Notes: a model not told the origin generated them from the sequence alone. Counted from the stretch's first letter, positions 44,002 through 54,911 are shown. The stretch is DNA of 64,000 bases from Pseudoalteromonas sp. N1230-9 (GCF_032716425.1 NZ_CP090419.1:2172001-2236000), one strand, 5' to 3'. Numbers and translations: made by a program.

Positions 44002-47000
44002 TTATAACTCAGATTCTTTAATTGCGTTTAAAACTCGCTTTGCAGATACAGGATAAGGCGTCCCTAATGTTTGTGCAAATAAAGAAACGCGTAATTCTTG
44101 TTGCATCCAAAAAAGCGTTACAATCTCTTGTGGTATTGGCATCCCCTTTGGAATTTTATTAGCAAGTTTTTGATATTGCTCAGCCACTTTTTCAAGCTCA
44201 AGAACACATAAACGATCACGATTAGGATCAACAGGCAACTTCTCTAAACGTCGCTCTATTGCTTTCAAATATCGAATTAAGTCAGTCATTTTAGCTGCGC
44301 CATGTTGACTAACAAATCCCTTAAAAACTAAACTTTGCAGCTGTGTTTTAATATCACCATGAGCTGTGATCATGGTTAAATCAACACGCCCTTTCATGCG
44401 CTTATTAAGTCCATGAGCAATACTTAACACTTGCTCAACTTGCGTGGCAATTTCTACAACCGTATCGCCAAGCTCACCACGAATTTTCTCTTTGGCTTGT
44501 TCAAACGCCTGCTCAGTACGAATATTGCCGTACTTAATTAGTAAGCTATCAACAGCGGCCGCAATACAGTCATCAATTAAGTCATTGACCTTACCAAACG
44601 GATTAAAGTACAAACCAAGTTTCGACTTATTTGGTAAGTTTTGTTGTAAGTATTTAATCGGAGATGGCACATTTAAAAGCACTAAACGACGCAAGCCTTG
44701 TTGATGGGCTTGTTGTGCTTTTTGTTCGTTATCAAATAGCTCAACGGCTGCGGAGTCTTTTTTGTCAACCAAAGCAGGAAACGCCTTGATTTCATATTGA
44801 CCTTGCTTTTTAACATAGGAAGAAGGTAATTCACCAAAGCTCCACTGTGTTAAGTCCGTCTTCTCTATGCCTTTATCAGCTACTTTCGATAAAGTATCGG
44901 TTACTTTACCTTGTAATTGCGCTTTCAGCTTCTCTAAATTTAGCCCACGAGCAAGTAACTTATCGTGTTCATCACGTACTTCAAACTGTAAACGTAAATG
45001 TGGCGCGAGCGTTGTTAAGTCCCAAGCATCAGGGTCAACGCGTACCCCTGTCATACGCAATAAACGCATACTTATGACATCAAGTAAGTTGCCCTGCATT
45101 GGCTCAATTGCCGCAAGTACAGCATCGGCGTAGTTTGGGGCTGGTACAAAATTACGGCGTAGTGTTTTTGGCAATGACTTAATTAATGCGCAAATAAGTT
45201 CATGTCTAAACGCAGGGATATGCCAATCAAAGCCGATTTCTTGAACTTGGTTAAGTAACGCAACAGGAATTTGAACCGCTACACCATCAACCGCTTGCCC
45301 TGGATCAAAATGATAGGTCAACGGCAATAATAAATTATCTTGTTGCCATGTATCGGGGTAATCAAACTCGGTGACATGATCAGCGCCATGCTGCATTAGC
45401 TCATCGCGTGACATATGCAAAAAGCGTTTATCTTTTTGCTTTTGTCCCTTCCACCATTTATTAAACGCGGCACGATTATTTACATCCGCAGGTATCTTTT
45501 TGTCGTAAAACTCATACAGTGTTTGCTCATCAACGAGGATATCGCGACGGCGAGACTTATTCTCTAGCACCTGAATATCGTCAATTAGCTCTTGGTTGTA
45601 CTGTAAAAAGCCTTCATTTTGACCAAGTTCTTGTTCAACCAAAGCGCTGCGAATAAACAGCTCTCTGCTTACTTTAGGATCAATATTGCTGTATACACAA
45701 CGACGCTTATTAACAATGAGTAGACCATATAATGTTTGCTGCTCAAAGGCGATAACAGCACCTGGTTTTTTCTCCCAATGTGGCTCACTGTAGCTGCGCT
45801 TGACTAAATGCTGCGCAAAGCCCTCAACCCACTTCAGGTCGATACGGGCATTGATACGAGCGTACAGCTTACTTGTTTCCACCAGCTCTGCAGCCATGAT
45901 CCATTTAGGACTCTTTTTAAATAGCGCTGAACCTGGAAAAATATGGAACTGACTATTACGTGCACCTTTGTACACTTGTTTTTCGTCTTTAAAGCCAATA
46001 TGACTTAGCATACCGCTCAATAGCGACTGATGAATACGATCGCTGTCAGCTACGTTCGTCGTGGCTTTCATGCCCATTTCGTTACACACAGTAGAAAGCT
46101 GATAAACAATATCTTGCCATTCACGAATTCGCATATAAGCTAAAAAGTCTTTTTGACACAGCTTTCTGAATTGACTATTGCTTAACTCACTTTGCTGCTC
46201 TTCAAGGTAATTCCACAGATTTAAAAACGCAATAAAGTCTGAATCAGGATCATCAAAACGGCCATGTTTTTCATCGGCTGCGCCACGCTTTTCTTGCGGT
46301 CGCTCACGCGGGTCTTGAATTGACAGTGCCGCGACAATAATAATTACTTCGCGAAGAGCGCCAAGCCCATCCGCTGTAAGCACCATTTTTGCTAAACGGG
46401 GATCAACAGGTAATCGACTTAAACTACGTCCTGATTTAGTTAATTCTGTTTGTTTGTGGCGTTTAGCGGGTTTAACTGCTTCAAGTTCTTCGAGTAAGGT
46501 TAAACCATCATTGATGTTACGACTGTCTGGCGCTTGTACAAACGGAAACTGCTGCATGTCCCCTAGCCCAAGACCAAGCATTTGCAAAATAACCGAGGCT
46601 AGATTAGTACGTAAAATTTCTGGGTCAGTGAATTCTGGTCGTGAATTAAAATCATCTTCGCTGTATAAGCGAATACAAATACCCGCTTCAATACGACCAC
46701 AACGGCCCTTACGCTGGTTGGCACTGGCTTGTGAGATTGCCTCTATTGGTAAGCGTTGTACTTTAGTACGGTAGCTGTAACGACTAATTCGTGCAGTACC
46801 TGGGTCAATAACATAACGAATACCTGGTACAGTCAGTGATGTTTCGGCTACATTTGTCGCTAAAATAATGTGGCGGCGAGAATGCGGGGCAAATATACGG
46901 TTTTGCTCGGCGTTCGAGAGTCGCGAATATAAAGGCAATACGTCGGTGCCCTTTAAGTTACGCTTTGATAACGCATCAGCTGTATCGCGAATTTCACGCT

Positions 47001-47892
47001 CACCATTCATAAAAATTAGGATGTCACCGGGGCCTTCTTCACACAGCTCATCAACGGCATCAAAAATGCCTTGCAACTGGTCGCCATCGGCTTCCATCTC
47101 GTCTTTATTAATATCTGTGGTTGGGCGATAACGTACTTCAACAGGGAAAGTACGTCCCGATACTTCAATTATCGGCGCGTCATCAAAATGTTTCGAGAAT
47201 CGCTCAGGATCGATAGTTGCCGAGGTAATAATGACTTTGAGGTCGGGGCGTTTTGGTAATAAGTTCTTTAAATAACCCAAAATAAAATCAATATTAAGGC
47301 TACGCTCGTGCGCCTCATCGATAATAATCGTGTCATATTGATTTAAATAACGATCTTGTTGGATTTCAGCCAGTAAAATACCATCGGTCATCAACTTGAT
47401 ATAACTGTTGTCTGAAACCTGATCACTAAAACGAATTTTAAAACCGACTTGCTGACCAAGCTCGCATTGCATCTCTTCTGCGATACGGTTGGCAACGCTA
47501 CGAGCGGCCAAACGCCGTGGCTGTGTATGACCAATATAACCCTCAACCCCACGGCCTAGCTCTAAGCACATTTTCGGTATTTGTGTCGTTTTACCTGAGC
47601 CGGTTTCACCTGCAATGATCACCACTTGGTTATTGGCAATCGCCTGTTTAATATCCTCTTTCTTTTGGCTAACAGGCAGCTGTTCAGGGTAAGTTACTGT
47701 TGGTAAGGCTGCTACACGCTGAACACGTAATTGCTGCGAGCGGGCAATATCTTCTGCGATTTTTTGCGCTATGTTCGCTTGCTTTGTTTCATCGTTGATT
47801 TTTTTGATGCCATGCAGGCGTTTTTTGAGGATGAATTGATCTTTGCGTAAGCATGTTTTTAATTCGCCGAACAGCGGACCTAGGTTAACCAC
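44002..47892 (-). CDS. hrpA: ATP-dependent RNA helicase HrpA (DEAH box)
   Basis: The 1296-aa protein is close to E. coli HrpA (1300). Motifs: Walker A GETGSGKTT (about 96), IIDEAHERSLNIDF (DEAH), TSATIDPERFSKHF, LATNVAETSLTVPGIRYVID and QRKGRCGR (motif VI), then the ratchet/OB region and the large HrpA-specific C-terminal domain (DUF3418). It acts on RNA, and in E. coli it rescues stalled ribosomes and processes fimbrial mRNA. The start codon is GTG at 47892, with AAGGG upstream. It is the only gene in its transcript; a hairpin at 47958-47988 lies upstream of it. Confidence 0.96.
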   Translation of the reverse strand: MVNLGPLFGELKTCLRKDQFILKKRLHGIKKINDETKQANIAQKIAEDIARSQQLRVQRVAALPTVTYPEQLPVSQKKEDIKQAIANNQVVIIAGETGSGKTTQIPKMCLELGRGVEGYIGHTQPRRLAARSVANRIAEEMQCELGQQVGFKIRFSDQVSDNSYIKLMTDGILLAEIQQDRYLNQYDTIIIDEAHERSLNIDFILGYLKNLLPKRPDLKVIITSATIDPERFSKHFDDAPIIEVSGRTFPVEVRYRPTTDINKDEMEADGDQLQGIFDAVDELCEEGPGDILIFMNGEREIRDTADALSKRNLKGTDVLPLYSRLSNAEQNRIFAPHSRRHIILATNVAETSLTVPGIRYVIDPGTARISRYSYRTKVQRLPIEAISQASANQRKGRCGRIEAGICIRLYSEDDFNSRPEFTDPEILRTNLASVILQMLGLGLGDMQQFPFVQAPDSRNINDGLTLLEELEAVKPAKRHKQTELTKSGRSLSRLPVDPRLAKMVLTADGLGALREVIIIVAALSIQDPRERPQEKRGAADEKHGRFDDPDSDFIAFLNLWNYLEEQQSELSNSQFRKLCQKDFLAYMRIREWQDIVYQLSTVCNEMGMKATTNVADSDRIHQSLLSGMLSHIGFKDEKQVYKGARNSQFHIFPGSALFKKSPKWIMAAELVETSKLYARINARIDLKWVEGFAQHLVKRSYSEPHWEKKPGAVIAFEQQTLYGLLIVNKRRCVYSNIDPKVSRELFIRSALVEQELGQNEGFLQYNQELIDDIQVLENKSRRRDILVDEQTLYEFYDKKIPADVNNRAAFNKWWKGQKQKDKRFLHMSRDELMQHGADHVTEFDYPDTWQQDNLLLPLTYHFDPGQAVDGVAVQIPVALLNQVQEIGFDWHIPAFRHELICALIKSLPKTLRRNFVPAPNYADAVLAAIEPMQGNLLDVISMRLLRMTGVRVDPDAWDLTTLAPHLRLQFEVRDEHDKLLARGLNLEKLKAQLQGKVTDTLSKVADKGIEKTDLTQWSFGELPSSYVKKQGQYEIKAFPALVDKKDSAAVELFDNEQKAQQAHQQGLRRLVLLNVPSPIKYLQQNLPNKSKLGLYFNPFGKVNDLIDDCIAAAVDSLLIKYGNIRTEQAFEQAKEKIRGELGDTVVEIATQVEQVLSIAHGLNKRMKGRVDLTMITAHGDIKTQLQSLVFKGFVSQHGAAKMTDLIRYLKAIERRLEKLPVDPNRDRLCVLELEKVAEQYQKLANKIPKGMPIPQEIVTLFWMQQELRVSLFAQTLGTPYPVSAKRVLNAIKESEL

Positions 47893-47957
47893 CCGATACC
47901 CTTATATTTATCTACTTTTAGACTGAGTATTGTAACAAACAATTTATAGCCAAACTA

Positions 47958-47988
47958 CTTGAGTGCGCGAGAATTAAACGCACTCAAG
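47958..47988 (-). terminator. Hairpin after the cyclophilin gene
   Basis: A 10-bp stem (CTTGAGTGCG / CGCACTCAAG) with an 11-base loop lies just beyond the cyclophilin stop and before hrpA. The T run after it is weak, so termination strength is uncertain. Confidence 0.5.
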
Positions 47989-48005
47989 AGAATTTGAATA
48001 GAGGG

Positions 48006-48878
48006 TTATTTAACTCGCTCTGTAGGAATAGGCATGGCACATACATCAATATAATTTGCACTTTGCACAAACCATTCGCCCATCCGGTTTTTACGCGCCT
48101 CAATGAGTTCCACAAATGACGACGAGTCAGTTTTCATTACTCTAAATTGGCTTGTATCTTCCTCACTAATATCAGCTAACACTTGCATGTCAGTGATTGG
48201 GTTAAATACTTCACCTTTTGTGGGCGTTCGACTCAACAAGTTAAAATGCTCCATCCCCTCCAGAACACGGCCAAACACCGTTGTGTTTCGGTCTAAATAA
48301 CGCTGCGCGTTACCTATCGTCACATAAAATTCGGTTCCGCCGCTATTGACATCATTATCGCGTGCCATCGCAAAAATACCAGGACAATGAGCCTGCCAAG
48401 TTTGTGTTTGCGCTTCATTCTGAGCAACAGCAAAACCATTTAAAAAGCCTGTTTTTGTGGCATAACCATCAGGGTCTTGAAGCTGAGTAATGGATAACGG
48501 TTTTTTTGTTTGGTAATAAAATTCGGCGGGAAGTGCTGTTTTTGCTGTTTTGGGTGTTTTTGTTTCACTTGAATCTCCCCCTTGCGCGACAAAACCTTCA
48601 ACAAAGCGGTAGACATTCAAGCCTTTGTAAAAACCTTCTCTGGCGAGCAGCTTCATATTTTCTGCGTGCTTCGGCGCGAGCATTTCATTTAACTCTATAT
48701 ACGCAGCCCCAGTCGGTAAGGTGAGTTTGAGAATGTTGTTTGCTGATACTGTTCGCCACTGTGACTTATCAGCCGTTTTAATGATATCTGCTGCCGAGCG
48801 CTTTTCAACTTGCTCAGCAGCGTGTAAAGAGACAGATAAAAGTGTGCTAAAACACACCGTTAATAGAGTTAGTTTCAT
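48006..48878 (-). CDS. Periplasmic cyclophilin-type peptidyl-prolyl isomerase
   Basis: The 290-aa protein has a signal peptide (KLTLLTVCFSTLLSVSLHA) and a cyclophilin core: NMKLLAREGFYKGLNVYRFV, EGFVAQGGD, GIFAMARDNDVNSGGTEFYV and FGRVLEGMEHFNLLSRTP. It isomerises X-Pro bonds in periplasmic proteins. It is longer than the classic PpiA (190 aa), with an N-terminal lead (about 25-50), an insertion between strands (about 105-150) and a C-terminal tail. Some active-site residues may differ from PpiA, so activity is not certain. Confidence 0.9.
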   Translation of the reverse strand: MKLTLLTVCFSTLLSVSLHAAEQVEKRSAADIIKTADKSQWRTVSANNILKLTLPTGAAYIELNEMLAPKHAENMKLLAREGFYKGLNVYRFVEGFVAQGGDSSETKTPKTAKTALPAEFYYQTKKPLSITQLQDPDGYATKTGFLNGFAVAQNEAQTQTWQAHCPGIFAMARDNDVNSGGTEFYVTIGNAQRYLDRNTTVFGRVLEGMEHFNLLSRTPTKGEVFNPITDMQVLADISEEDTSQFRVMKTDSSSFVELIEARKNRMGEWFVQSANYIDVCAMPIPTERVK

Positions 48879-48966
48879 TGTTATTATCTTTTAAGTTGTT
48901 GACAACTCAGCCTATTAACTTCTGCTTTATTACGCAAGTAAAAGTGTACAAAAATGCTAAGAGAGA

Positions 48967-51900
48967 CTAGTCCCAATCAAACTTATAGAGAATATCAACA
49001 TTTTGATAGAGCCCACTGGTTACTTCTATGTACAGTTGCGACAACAGTTGGTAACGAACAGCCACCTCACTTAACGAGTCAAAAATTCCCACACTGTATT
49101 TTACTTGTATACCTGGGGTTAGATAGCCCGAAATTTCTACTTTAGTATCATCGCCACTGCCTTTTGAGCTCAAGCTGACATCAGATAAACCAAAGCTTTC
49201 TCCTATTTTAGAAACGACCCCTTCACTACGGTTCACCCCTTGAGCTAGTAAAAGTTGCGTAAGCATTGCATCCGTTGAACTATCCCCTTCGTCTAGCGGT
49301 TGACCATTCAAAAGATACGCCAGTGCTTGTGCTTGGTCCATGGCAGGCTCTGAATAAACTTTCAAGGAGGGCTGCTCAACATTCCCCGTTAACGTGATCC
49401 CCGCAATAACCCCATTTGAAGTGTTTTCTGGATTTCTAATTGCTTTAATATTGAGATAAGGTTTATCAATCGAACCACTGAAACCAACCTGCCCTGTACG
49501 AATTTGCAAGTCTTGACCAAATGCACGATAAGTACCTTCGATTAGATTTAACTCACCCGTTGCGATCATAGGAGTGGTTTGATCCATACTAATATTTATA
49601 TCACCTGCTACTTTTGATTTGAGACCAAATGAATCGATACGTACATCATTCTCCACTAAAAGCTTCAAATTAATAGCGTAATCAAACGGGGCTTTTTCAG
49701 TTTGTTGCTGCTTTATATCTACAATGACTTCATCATCACTCACTTGCACAGCACCTTCGGGAAGCTCTTCTATTTCAATTCTGCCCCATGGCACAACAAC
49801 CTGACCATCTAAATTAAATGCGCGATTTTTTAATGACATAGTAATTTCTGGCGAGACCTTAAATGTGACATCTTGCTGCGCACGAACGAAAAACTCATTC
49901 CCCTCTAGTTTCACATTCACATCTGGCAACTCAGCTTGCCAATCAATATCACCCGACAAATTGAGTGAACCACCTTCTGCGTCTTTCAGCTTGCCAGTGA
50001 TCTCTGCGCTTTGGTTATTAAATGCAATATCAACGTGCGAATCTTGCAATGAAACGGGTAAAGTCGCACCATCTAAGTTAACTTGTTCGATATTTAACTC
50101 ACCATTTAGCAAAGGCTCTTTCAGTGTGCCTGCAACGTTCAACTTGCCTTTAATTTCTCCGGTTAGTTGCTCAAGCGAACCAATAAACGGCTGAATATTT
50201 GTCAGCAAGATCTTTTCAATTTCTAGCTCACCAGATAAATTTTGATTAGCTTGTATATCGTCGATATTAATGTGTGACGTCACTTTACCAAGTACCGAAG
50301 AGTCAAGCGTGGCCTCTAATTTGCCAATACTGGCATCACTCATCGCCGACAAGTTAAGCTCTTCAATAGGCAGTTTATAGACACTTGCGTCATCTATCAG
50401 TGTAGCTGCAAGTTCGCTAGTACTCATATTGGCACGCAATGTTTTAAGCGCGCCATCAGCCCAATTAGCCACAAACTCGCCGTTTGCTGAACCGCTGACT
50501 TTAATATTCTCAGGTATAAATCGGTTAAACTCTGGGAATGATAACGCTGCTAACTGCGCATTTAGCTGACCAAGCTGCTTAGTCTGCTGAAGTGTATTAA
50601 CACAAAGCTTTGAGCTTGCACTTTGCCAACAATGATCAGCAATATGAAAGTCGAGCGTATTTATATCGACATTTGCTTTAATCGCTTTATCTGTGGTTAA
50701 ACGTATATGATTATCGGTAATTAAAATATTACTTAAACTACCTTGCCATTTATCTTTTTTAAGTTGCCCATTGATATCCAGAGATGCTTTTCCTTGATCC
50801 ACATCTAAAAGCAGCCTCAAATGATGATCAACCTTGTCACCAGTCACATTGAGCTCTACCTGATTAATCTTATTATCTGCGATGTTTGCAGAATCTAGAA
50901 TAAGCGATATATCTGTTTGCCAGTCGGCAGCATAGTCGAACTGACCTTTAAGTGTTAATCCATCAATTTGAAGATCTTGATAGCTCAAGGTATTAAGAGC
51001 TAAATTCAAATCAACCACAGGGGCTAAGCGCTCGCCACGAATAACAAGGTCTGCATTCCCTTTGCCTTGCATGAGTAAAATTTCTTGCTCGGCGGCATCT
51101 AAGCGTAGCTTGCCATCAACACGCCAACTTTCATCAACTTGACCAGACAGAGCGAGTTCATTACTGCCACTTTTTAGTTGCAGTTTATCGAAGCTCGCAT
51201 GCAGGCTGCTATCAAGTTTAAAGTCTGATTCTAGACTTACAGGTACATCGTTTACGGTACCATTAATTGTGGTATTCTCGACTGCCAACTGCCAGTCAGT
51301 ACCTGTTAAACCAAATGATCCTTTGAAACCACCTGATAAATCACTACTCATAGCATCAGTTAAATACTGTGCTTTTAAGTGTTCAAGTTTGCCGTTAAAT
51401 TCAGTATTTACACCTTTTGACCAATCAACCGATGCGTGAATAATTGCTTGGCTTTCATTAGCATTTAACTTTAGTTGCTCAAGCTTTGCCCCTGTTAAAC
51501 TTCCTTGCAATTGGCTACTAACTGACACCTGAGGATATGCGCCAAGTTGGCTAATTAAATCAACTTTAACCTTATAATCGTTTGCATGCCCTTGCCCATG
51601 TAAATCAAGCTTTGAAAGATTTAGTTGTTCAGCGCCTGCGTCCAGCGACCACTTATCCACACGACCCGTTAAACTAAATGGAAAGTTATCTTTTTGCAGG
51701 TTGACTTGCGCATCCACGTTCAAAGGGTACTGTCCTTTTGTTAGCAACGTCACATTTAAATCAGCTAACGTCCCTGTTAGATCAAGTTTTAACTGATGAT
51801 TAGGGTGAGTTAGAGCAACATGACCTTGCACTGAGTTATGCGCATTAAGTTCAGCAAATAAATCAGTATTTAACTGCCAATCATTGTATTGTGCGTCAAG

Positions 51901-52671
51901 CTTTTCAACTCTCACTTCATGACCTTTTGCGGTCGCTGAAAGGGCAATATTGTTAATAACCTCAGCACGTTCGGCTGCTACTGGTGTCACCGCTACTTTA
52001 CTGATATTTAAAGTATTTAGCTGTATATTAAGGGGTAAAGTTAAGTCCAGAGTTGGTAATGCAGGCAGTACCGTTAATGGCTGGCTTTTGGGCTGTTCTT
52101 TAACGTCATGAAGTTGCACTGTAACAGTATTAATTTTCAGCGCATCAACGAGAATATCAGATAGCTCAGCAACAGCAGAAAGGTTTAGCTTTTCAACAGT
52201 AACATCAGCACTTGGATGCGTTAAAGTTAATTGATTAATTGCGACACGCTTAACGGTTACTTTCAGCGGCAATGTGATTTGCTCATCGCTGGGAGCGGTA
52301 TCTTGTTGTAATTGCTCTTGAGCGGGTTGTGGTTGTTGATCTGCGACCGCTTGTTGGCTTTTAACATTTACATCAATGTTCTGCGCACTAATATTATCAA
52401 GGCAGATGCCATTACATCCCCACCAAAAAAGATCAACTTTGAGCTGTTTAGCATCTAGCTTTATAGCCTGGTTTTCATAGCGCACATCAAATGGGTCATT
52501 ATATAAAAAACGACCTGAAGGTAACTTAATCTCTAAGCCATCCACCAACTTATTGGCTGAGTATGCAATAAAGTGATTACCAGGTGCGGTGAATAGCAAA
52601 CAAAAAAGTAAAACGCCAATGCTTAAAAGCGTTACCGTGAGTACTGAGGTTATTTTTTTAAACTTCGTCAT
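48967..52671 (-). CDS. tamB: Translocation and assembly module subunit TamB
   Basis: The 1234-aa protein has an N-terminal membrane anchor (SVLTVTLLSIGVLLFCLLF) and a long beta-rich periplasmic body ending in the conserved TamB domain (about 880-1234; WGRIEIEELPEGAVQVS, NLIEGTYRAFGQDLQIRTGQ, VKYSVGIFDSLSEVAVRYQL). TamB spans the periplasm and, with TamA, helps insert outer-membrane proteins and move phospholipids. The ATG at 52671 overlaps the TAA stop of tamA by one base (TAATG), so the two are coupled. Length fits the family (about 1200-1260). Confidence 0.95.
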   Translation of the reverse strand: MTKFKKITSVLTVTLLSIGVLLFCLLFTAPGNHFIAYSANKLVDGLEIKLPSGRFLYNDPFDVRYENQAIKLDAKQLKVDLFWWGCNGICLDNISAQNIDVNVKSQQAVADQQPQPAQEQLQQDTAPSDEQITLPLKVTVKRVAINQLTLTHPSADVTVEKLNLSAVAELSDILVDALKINTVTVQLHDVKEQPKSQPLTVLPALPTLDLTLPLNIQLNTLNISKVAVTPVAAERAEVINNIALSATAKGHEVRVEKLDAQYNDWQLNTDLFAELNAHNSVQGHVALTHPNHQLKLDLTGTLADLNVTLLTKGQYPLNVDAQVNLQKDNFPFSLTGRVDKWSLDAGAEQLNLSKLDLHGQGHANDYKVKVDLISQLGAYPQVSVSSQLQGSLTGAKLEQLKLNANESQAIIHASVDWSKGVNTEFNGKLEHLKAQYLTDAMSSDLSGGFKGSFGLTGTDWQLAVENTTINGTVNDVPVSLESDFKLDSSLHASFDKLQLKSGSNELALSGQVDESWRVDGKLRLDAAEQEILLMQGKGNADLVIRGERLAPVVDLNLALNTLSYQDLQIDGLTLKGQFDYAADWQTDISLILDSANIADNKINQVELNVTGDKVDHHLRLLLDVDQGKASLDINGQLKKDKWQGSLSNILITDNHIRLTTDKAIKANVDINTLDFHIADHCWQSASSKLCVNTLQQTKQLGQLNAQLAALSFPEFNRFIPENIKVSGSANGEFVANWADGALKTLRANMSTSELAATLIDDASVYKLPIEELNLSAMSDASIGKLEATLDSSVLGKVTSHINIDDIQANQNLSGELEIEKILLTNIQPFIGSLEQLTGEIKGKLNVAGTLKEPLLNGELNIEQVNLDGATLPVSLQDSHVDIAFNNQSAEITGKLKDAEGGSLNLSGDIDWQAELPDVNVKLEGNEFFVRAQQDVTFKVSPEITMSLKNRAFNLDGQVVVPWGRIEIEELPEGAVQVSDDEVIVDIKQQQTEKAPFDYAINLKLLVENDVRIDSFGLKSKVAGDINISMDQTTPMIATGELNLIEGTYRAFGQDLQIRTGQVGFSGSIDKPYLNIKAIRNPENTSNGVIAGITLTGNVEQPSLKVYSEPAMDQAQALAYLLNGQPLDEGDSSTDAMLTQLLLAQGVNRSEGVVSKIGESFGLSDVSLSSKGSGDDTKVEISGYLTPGIQVKYSVGIFDSLSEVAVRYQLLSQLYIEVTSGLYQNVDILYKFDWD

Positions 52672-54398
52672 TAAATTTCAGGCCCTATGGTAATACTTAA
52701 ACGCGTGCTTTTACTCTCTTTTGTCACTCCCCATGCATGGTCTATACGAATCGGTCCGACTGGCGTTAAATACCGCAAACCAAAACCAGCCCCCACTTCT
52801 ACTCGATCACTAAAATCATTGGTTGCTGTACCGCTATCAACAAACAAAGCTGCACGCCAGTTTTTGGCAAACTGATAGTTATACTCCATGGTCCCAGACA
52901 TTAAATATTTACCGCCAATCAAACGCCCATTTTCATCTTCAGGTGAAATTGACTGATACGCAAAGCCGCGCACGCTTTGATCACCACCCGCATAAAAGCG
53001 AAGTGAGAAAGGCACATCGTCAATGTCATCAACTAACATGGCTCCCAAATTAGCACGTACGAAAAATAAATGACGATCAGCCACTGTCGTTAACCATGCA
53101 TTTTGCAACTGTAAACGCAAAATATTGGTGGTCGAAAACATATCCTTTAAACCAAACTCAGCGGAGATCAGCCATTGATAGCCTTCATAAGGTGTTGTGC
53201 CACCCTCGGTTTCTTTTTTTGCGTAACTAATGCCTGGCATCAGCATTTTTGAGCTTTGCTCTTCATCACCGATACGATAAGTTTCACGATCACGACGAAT
53301 AAAGGCGGTACGCACCCAATCATCGTCAGTTAACCATTGGCGTTGTATTTGGCCTGTTAAAATTTTACTGTAAACATCGTTTGTCAGCTCATCTTCTAAC
53401 TTATAACCCACAGAAAAACGCCATAAGTCGTCATTAGGGTCATCAACAGGCACGGTATAACCGAGTGAAATATCTTGTTGTCTTTGTGACACATTCAGAT
53501 TACTTTCTAAATAGTGACCATCACTTGTGATCCAAGGCTTTGTCCATTTAAAACGCACTTTTGGCCCAAGATCAGTACTATAGCCACCACCCACTTCATA
53601 ACTATTTGCTGGTTTATGAAGGACATCTACTTTTACAGGCACATGTTCATCTTTACGATTGGCGATATCAGCATAAACCCTAACGCTGGCGAAGTACGGC
53701 GTACTCGACAACGCTAAGTTATAATCAGACACGTCTGTAGATTTATAAGGTTGGCCATTTTTAAAACTCGCTAGCGAGCGAATATATTTCTCAGCGGGTG
53801 TCTCATTACCAATAATAATTTCACCAAATTGATAACGAGGACCTGTGTCTACGTTAAACGTGATATCTGCACTGTTTTTTTTCAAAGACACTGCTAATGT
53901 GTGTTGGTGCCACTTTGCATCAAAGTAACCAAGTTCAAGGAGCTGGCCTTCAATTCGCTTTCTAGCCGCTTCGTAATTACCATGATTTAGAAAATCACCT
54001 TGCTTTAATTTAATGCTGTTAACTGCCACCATAAACTCGGGGTCGCTTTTTCCCGCACCGCTAATGGTTACATTGATATTTGCAATACGAGTAACAGGTC
54101 CTCGCTCCACATCAACAATAATAAGCTGTTTTTCTTGGTCGAAATTAATTTTAATGACGGGTTTATAGTAGCCAAGTGCTTTTAGACTTGTTTCAACTTG
54201 ACTTTTTGCATGGCGTTTAAGTGCTTTTGACGCTTTTTCATCGATTAACTGGTTAACGTAAAGTTCAACGTTTTTTTCAAGTTCACCACTGAGTCCCTGA
54301 ATTTTATATTCTTTTATGATTGTTGCTGCACTAAAAGCTGGATGGCTAAAAGCGGCGCACAAAAGTAAAAAGACAAAAAAGAAATGCCGAGAGAACAA
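52671..54398 (-). CDS. tamA: Translocation and assembly module outer-membrane protein TamA
   Basis: The 575-aa protein has a signal peptide (about 1-24), three POTRA domains (about 25-270) and an Omp85-type 16-strand barrel ending in TRLSITIGPEI, with the Omp85 signature PFSLRFYAGGDQSVRGFAYQ and a RIDHAWGV element. It inserts autotransporters and other outer-membrane proteins together with TamB. The start is a TTG at 54398, supported by AAGGAT about 7 bases upstream, and no in-frame ATG is available before the signal peptide. It is the first gene of the tamAB operon and is divergent from rraB. Confidence 0.95.
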   Translation of the reverse strand: MFSRHFFFVFLLLCAAFSHPAFSAATIIKEYKIQGLSGELEKNVELYVNQLIDEKASKALKRHAKSQVETSLKALGYYKPVIKINFDQEKQLIIVDVERGPVTRIANINVTISGAGKSDPEFMVAVNSIKLKQGDFLNHGNYEAARKRIEGQLLELGYFDAKWHQHTLAVSLKKNSADITFNVDTGPRYQFGEIIIGNETPAEKYIRSLASFKNGQPYKSTDVSDYNLALSSTPYFASVRVYADIANRKDEHVPVKVDVLHKPANSYEVGGGYSTDLGPKVRFKWTKPWITSDGHYLESNLNVSQRQQDISLGYTVPVDDPNDDLWRFSVGYKLEDELTNDVYSKILTGQIQRQWLTDDDWVRTAFIRRDRETYRIGDEEQSSKMLMPGISYAKKETEGGTTPYEGYQWLISAEFGLKDMFSTTNILRLQLQNAWLTTVADRHLFFVRANLGAMLVDDIDDVPFSLRFYAGGDQSVRGFAYQSISPEDENGRLIGGKYLMSGTMEYNYQFAKNWRAALFVDSGTATNDFSDRVEVGAGFGLRYLTPVGPIRIDHAWGVTKESKSTRLSITIGPEI

Positions 54399-54568
54399 AA
54401 AATATCCTTACCTTTTTGAAATGCCTGAAGCGAAAATGAGTACAAACTAATTTTAACACAGTGAAATAATGACTGACATAATGGAAATAGTAAAATTAGT
54501 ACACGTAACGCTATTATTTTCGCTACAATAGCGAACAATAACTAGATTTAAAATGAATGAGCGATTAA

Positions 54569-54898
54569 ATGCATTTCCCAGACGATGAAAATGGTCAATT
54601 ATTAGCTGAAATTGCGGCTGCCGGTGTCGATTTAAACTGTTTACAAGAAGTCGACTTTTATATTTTGTTTGAGCAAAAGCCAGATGCAGAAAAGTTTGCA
54701 ACGGCCATTGAAAGTGACGAGTTAGCGCCGAGTACAGAACTCAATAAATGCCCTGATACTGGCGTATGGGAAGTGATTACTCGCGTTAAAATGGTGCCAG
54801 ATCACACCTTACTTTCTCAGACAGAACAATACCTTGAAAGCATTGCCAACGGTCATAATGGCTATGGTGATGGTTGGGGTTTGATGGCTGAAGATTAA
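54569..54898 (+). CDS. rraB: RraB-family ribonuclease E inhibitor
   Basis: The 109-aa acidic protein matches the RraB family (PF06877): FPDDENGQLLAEIAAAGVDL, HFxxF-type region EVDFYILFEQKPDAEKFATA and the C-terminal YGDGWGLMAED (compare E. coli DYDGWGTYFED). RraB binds RNase E and changes the degradosome. It is shorter than E. coli RraB (138 aa), which lacks part of the acidic tail here. Start at ATG 54569. It is convergent with radD, with a hairpin between. Confidence 0.82.
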   Translation: MHFPDDENGQLLAEIAAAGVDLNCLQEVDFYILFEQKPDAEKFATAIESDELAPSTELNKCPDTGVWEVITRVKMVPDHTLLSQTEQYLESIANGHNGYGDGWGLMAED

Positions 54899-54911
54899 TT
54901 AATTTAGTTTG

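Noticed and set aside
44444..46774. Several + strand open frames of 76-106 codons inside hrpA
   Set aside because: They are antisense shadows of a clear 1296-residue HrpA; none has a recognisable domain or a good start.
49865..50194. 109-codon + strand frame within tamB
   Set aside because: It is antisense to the TamB body and Ser-rich, as expected from repeated hydrophobic codons on the other strand.
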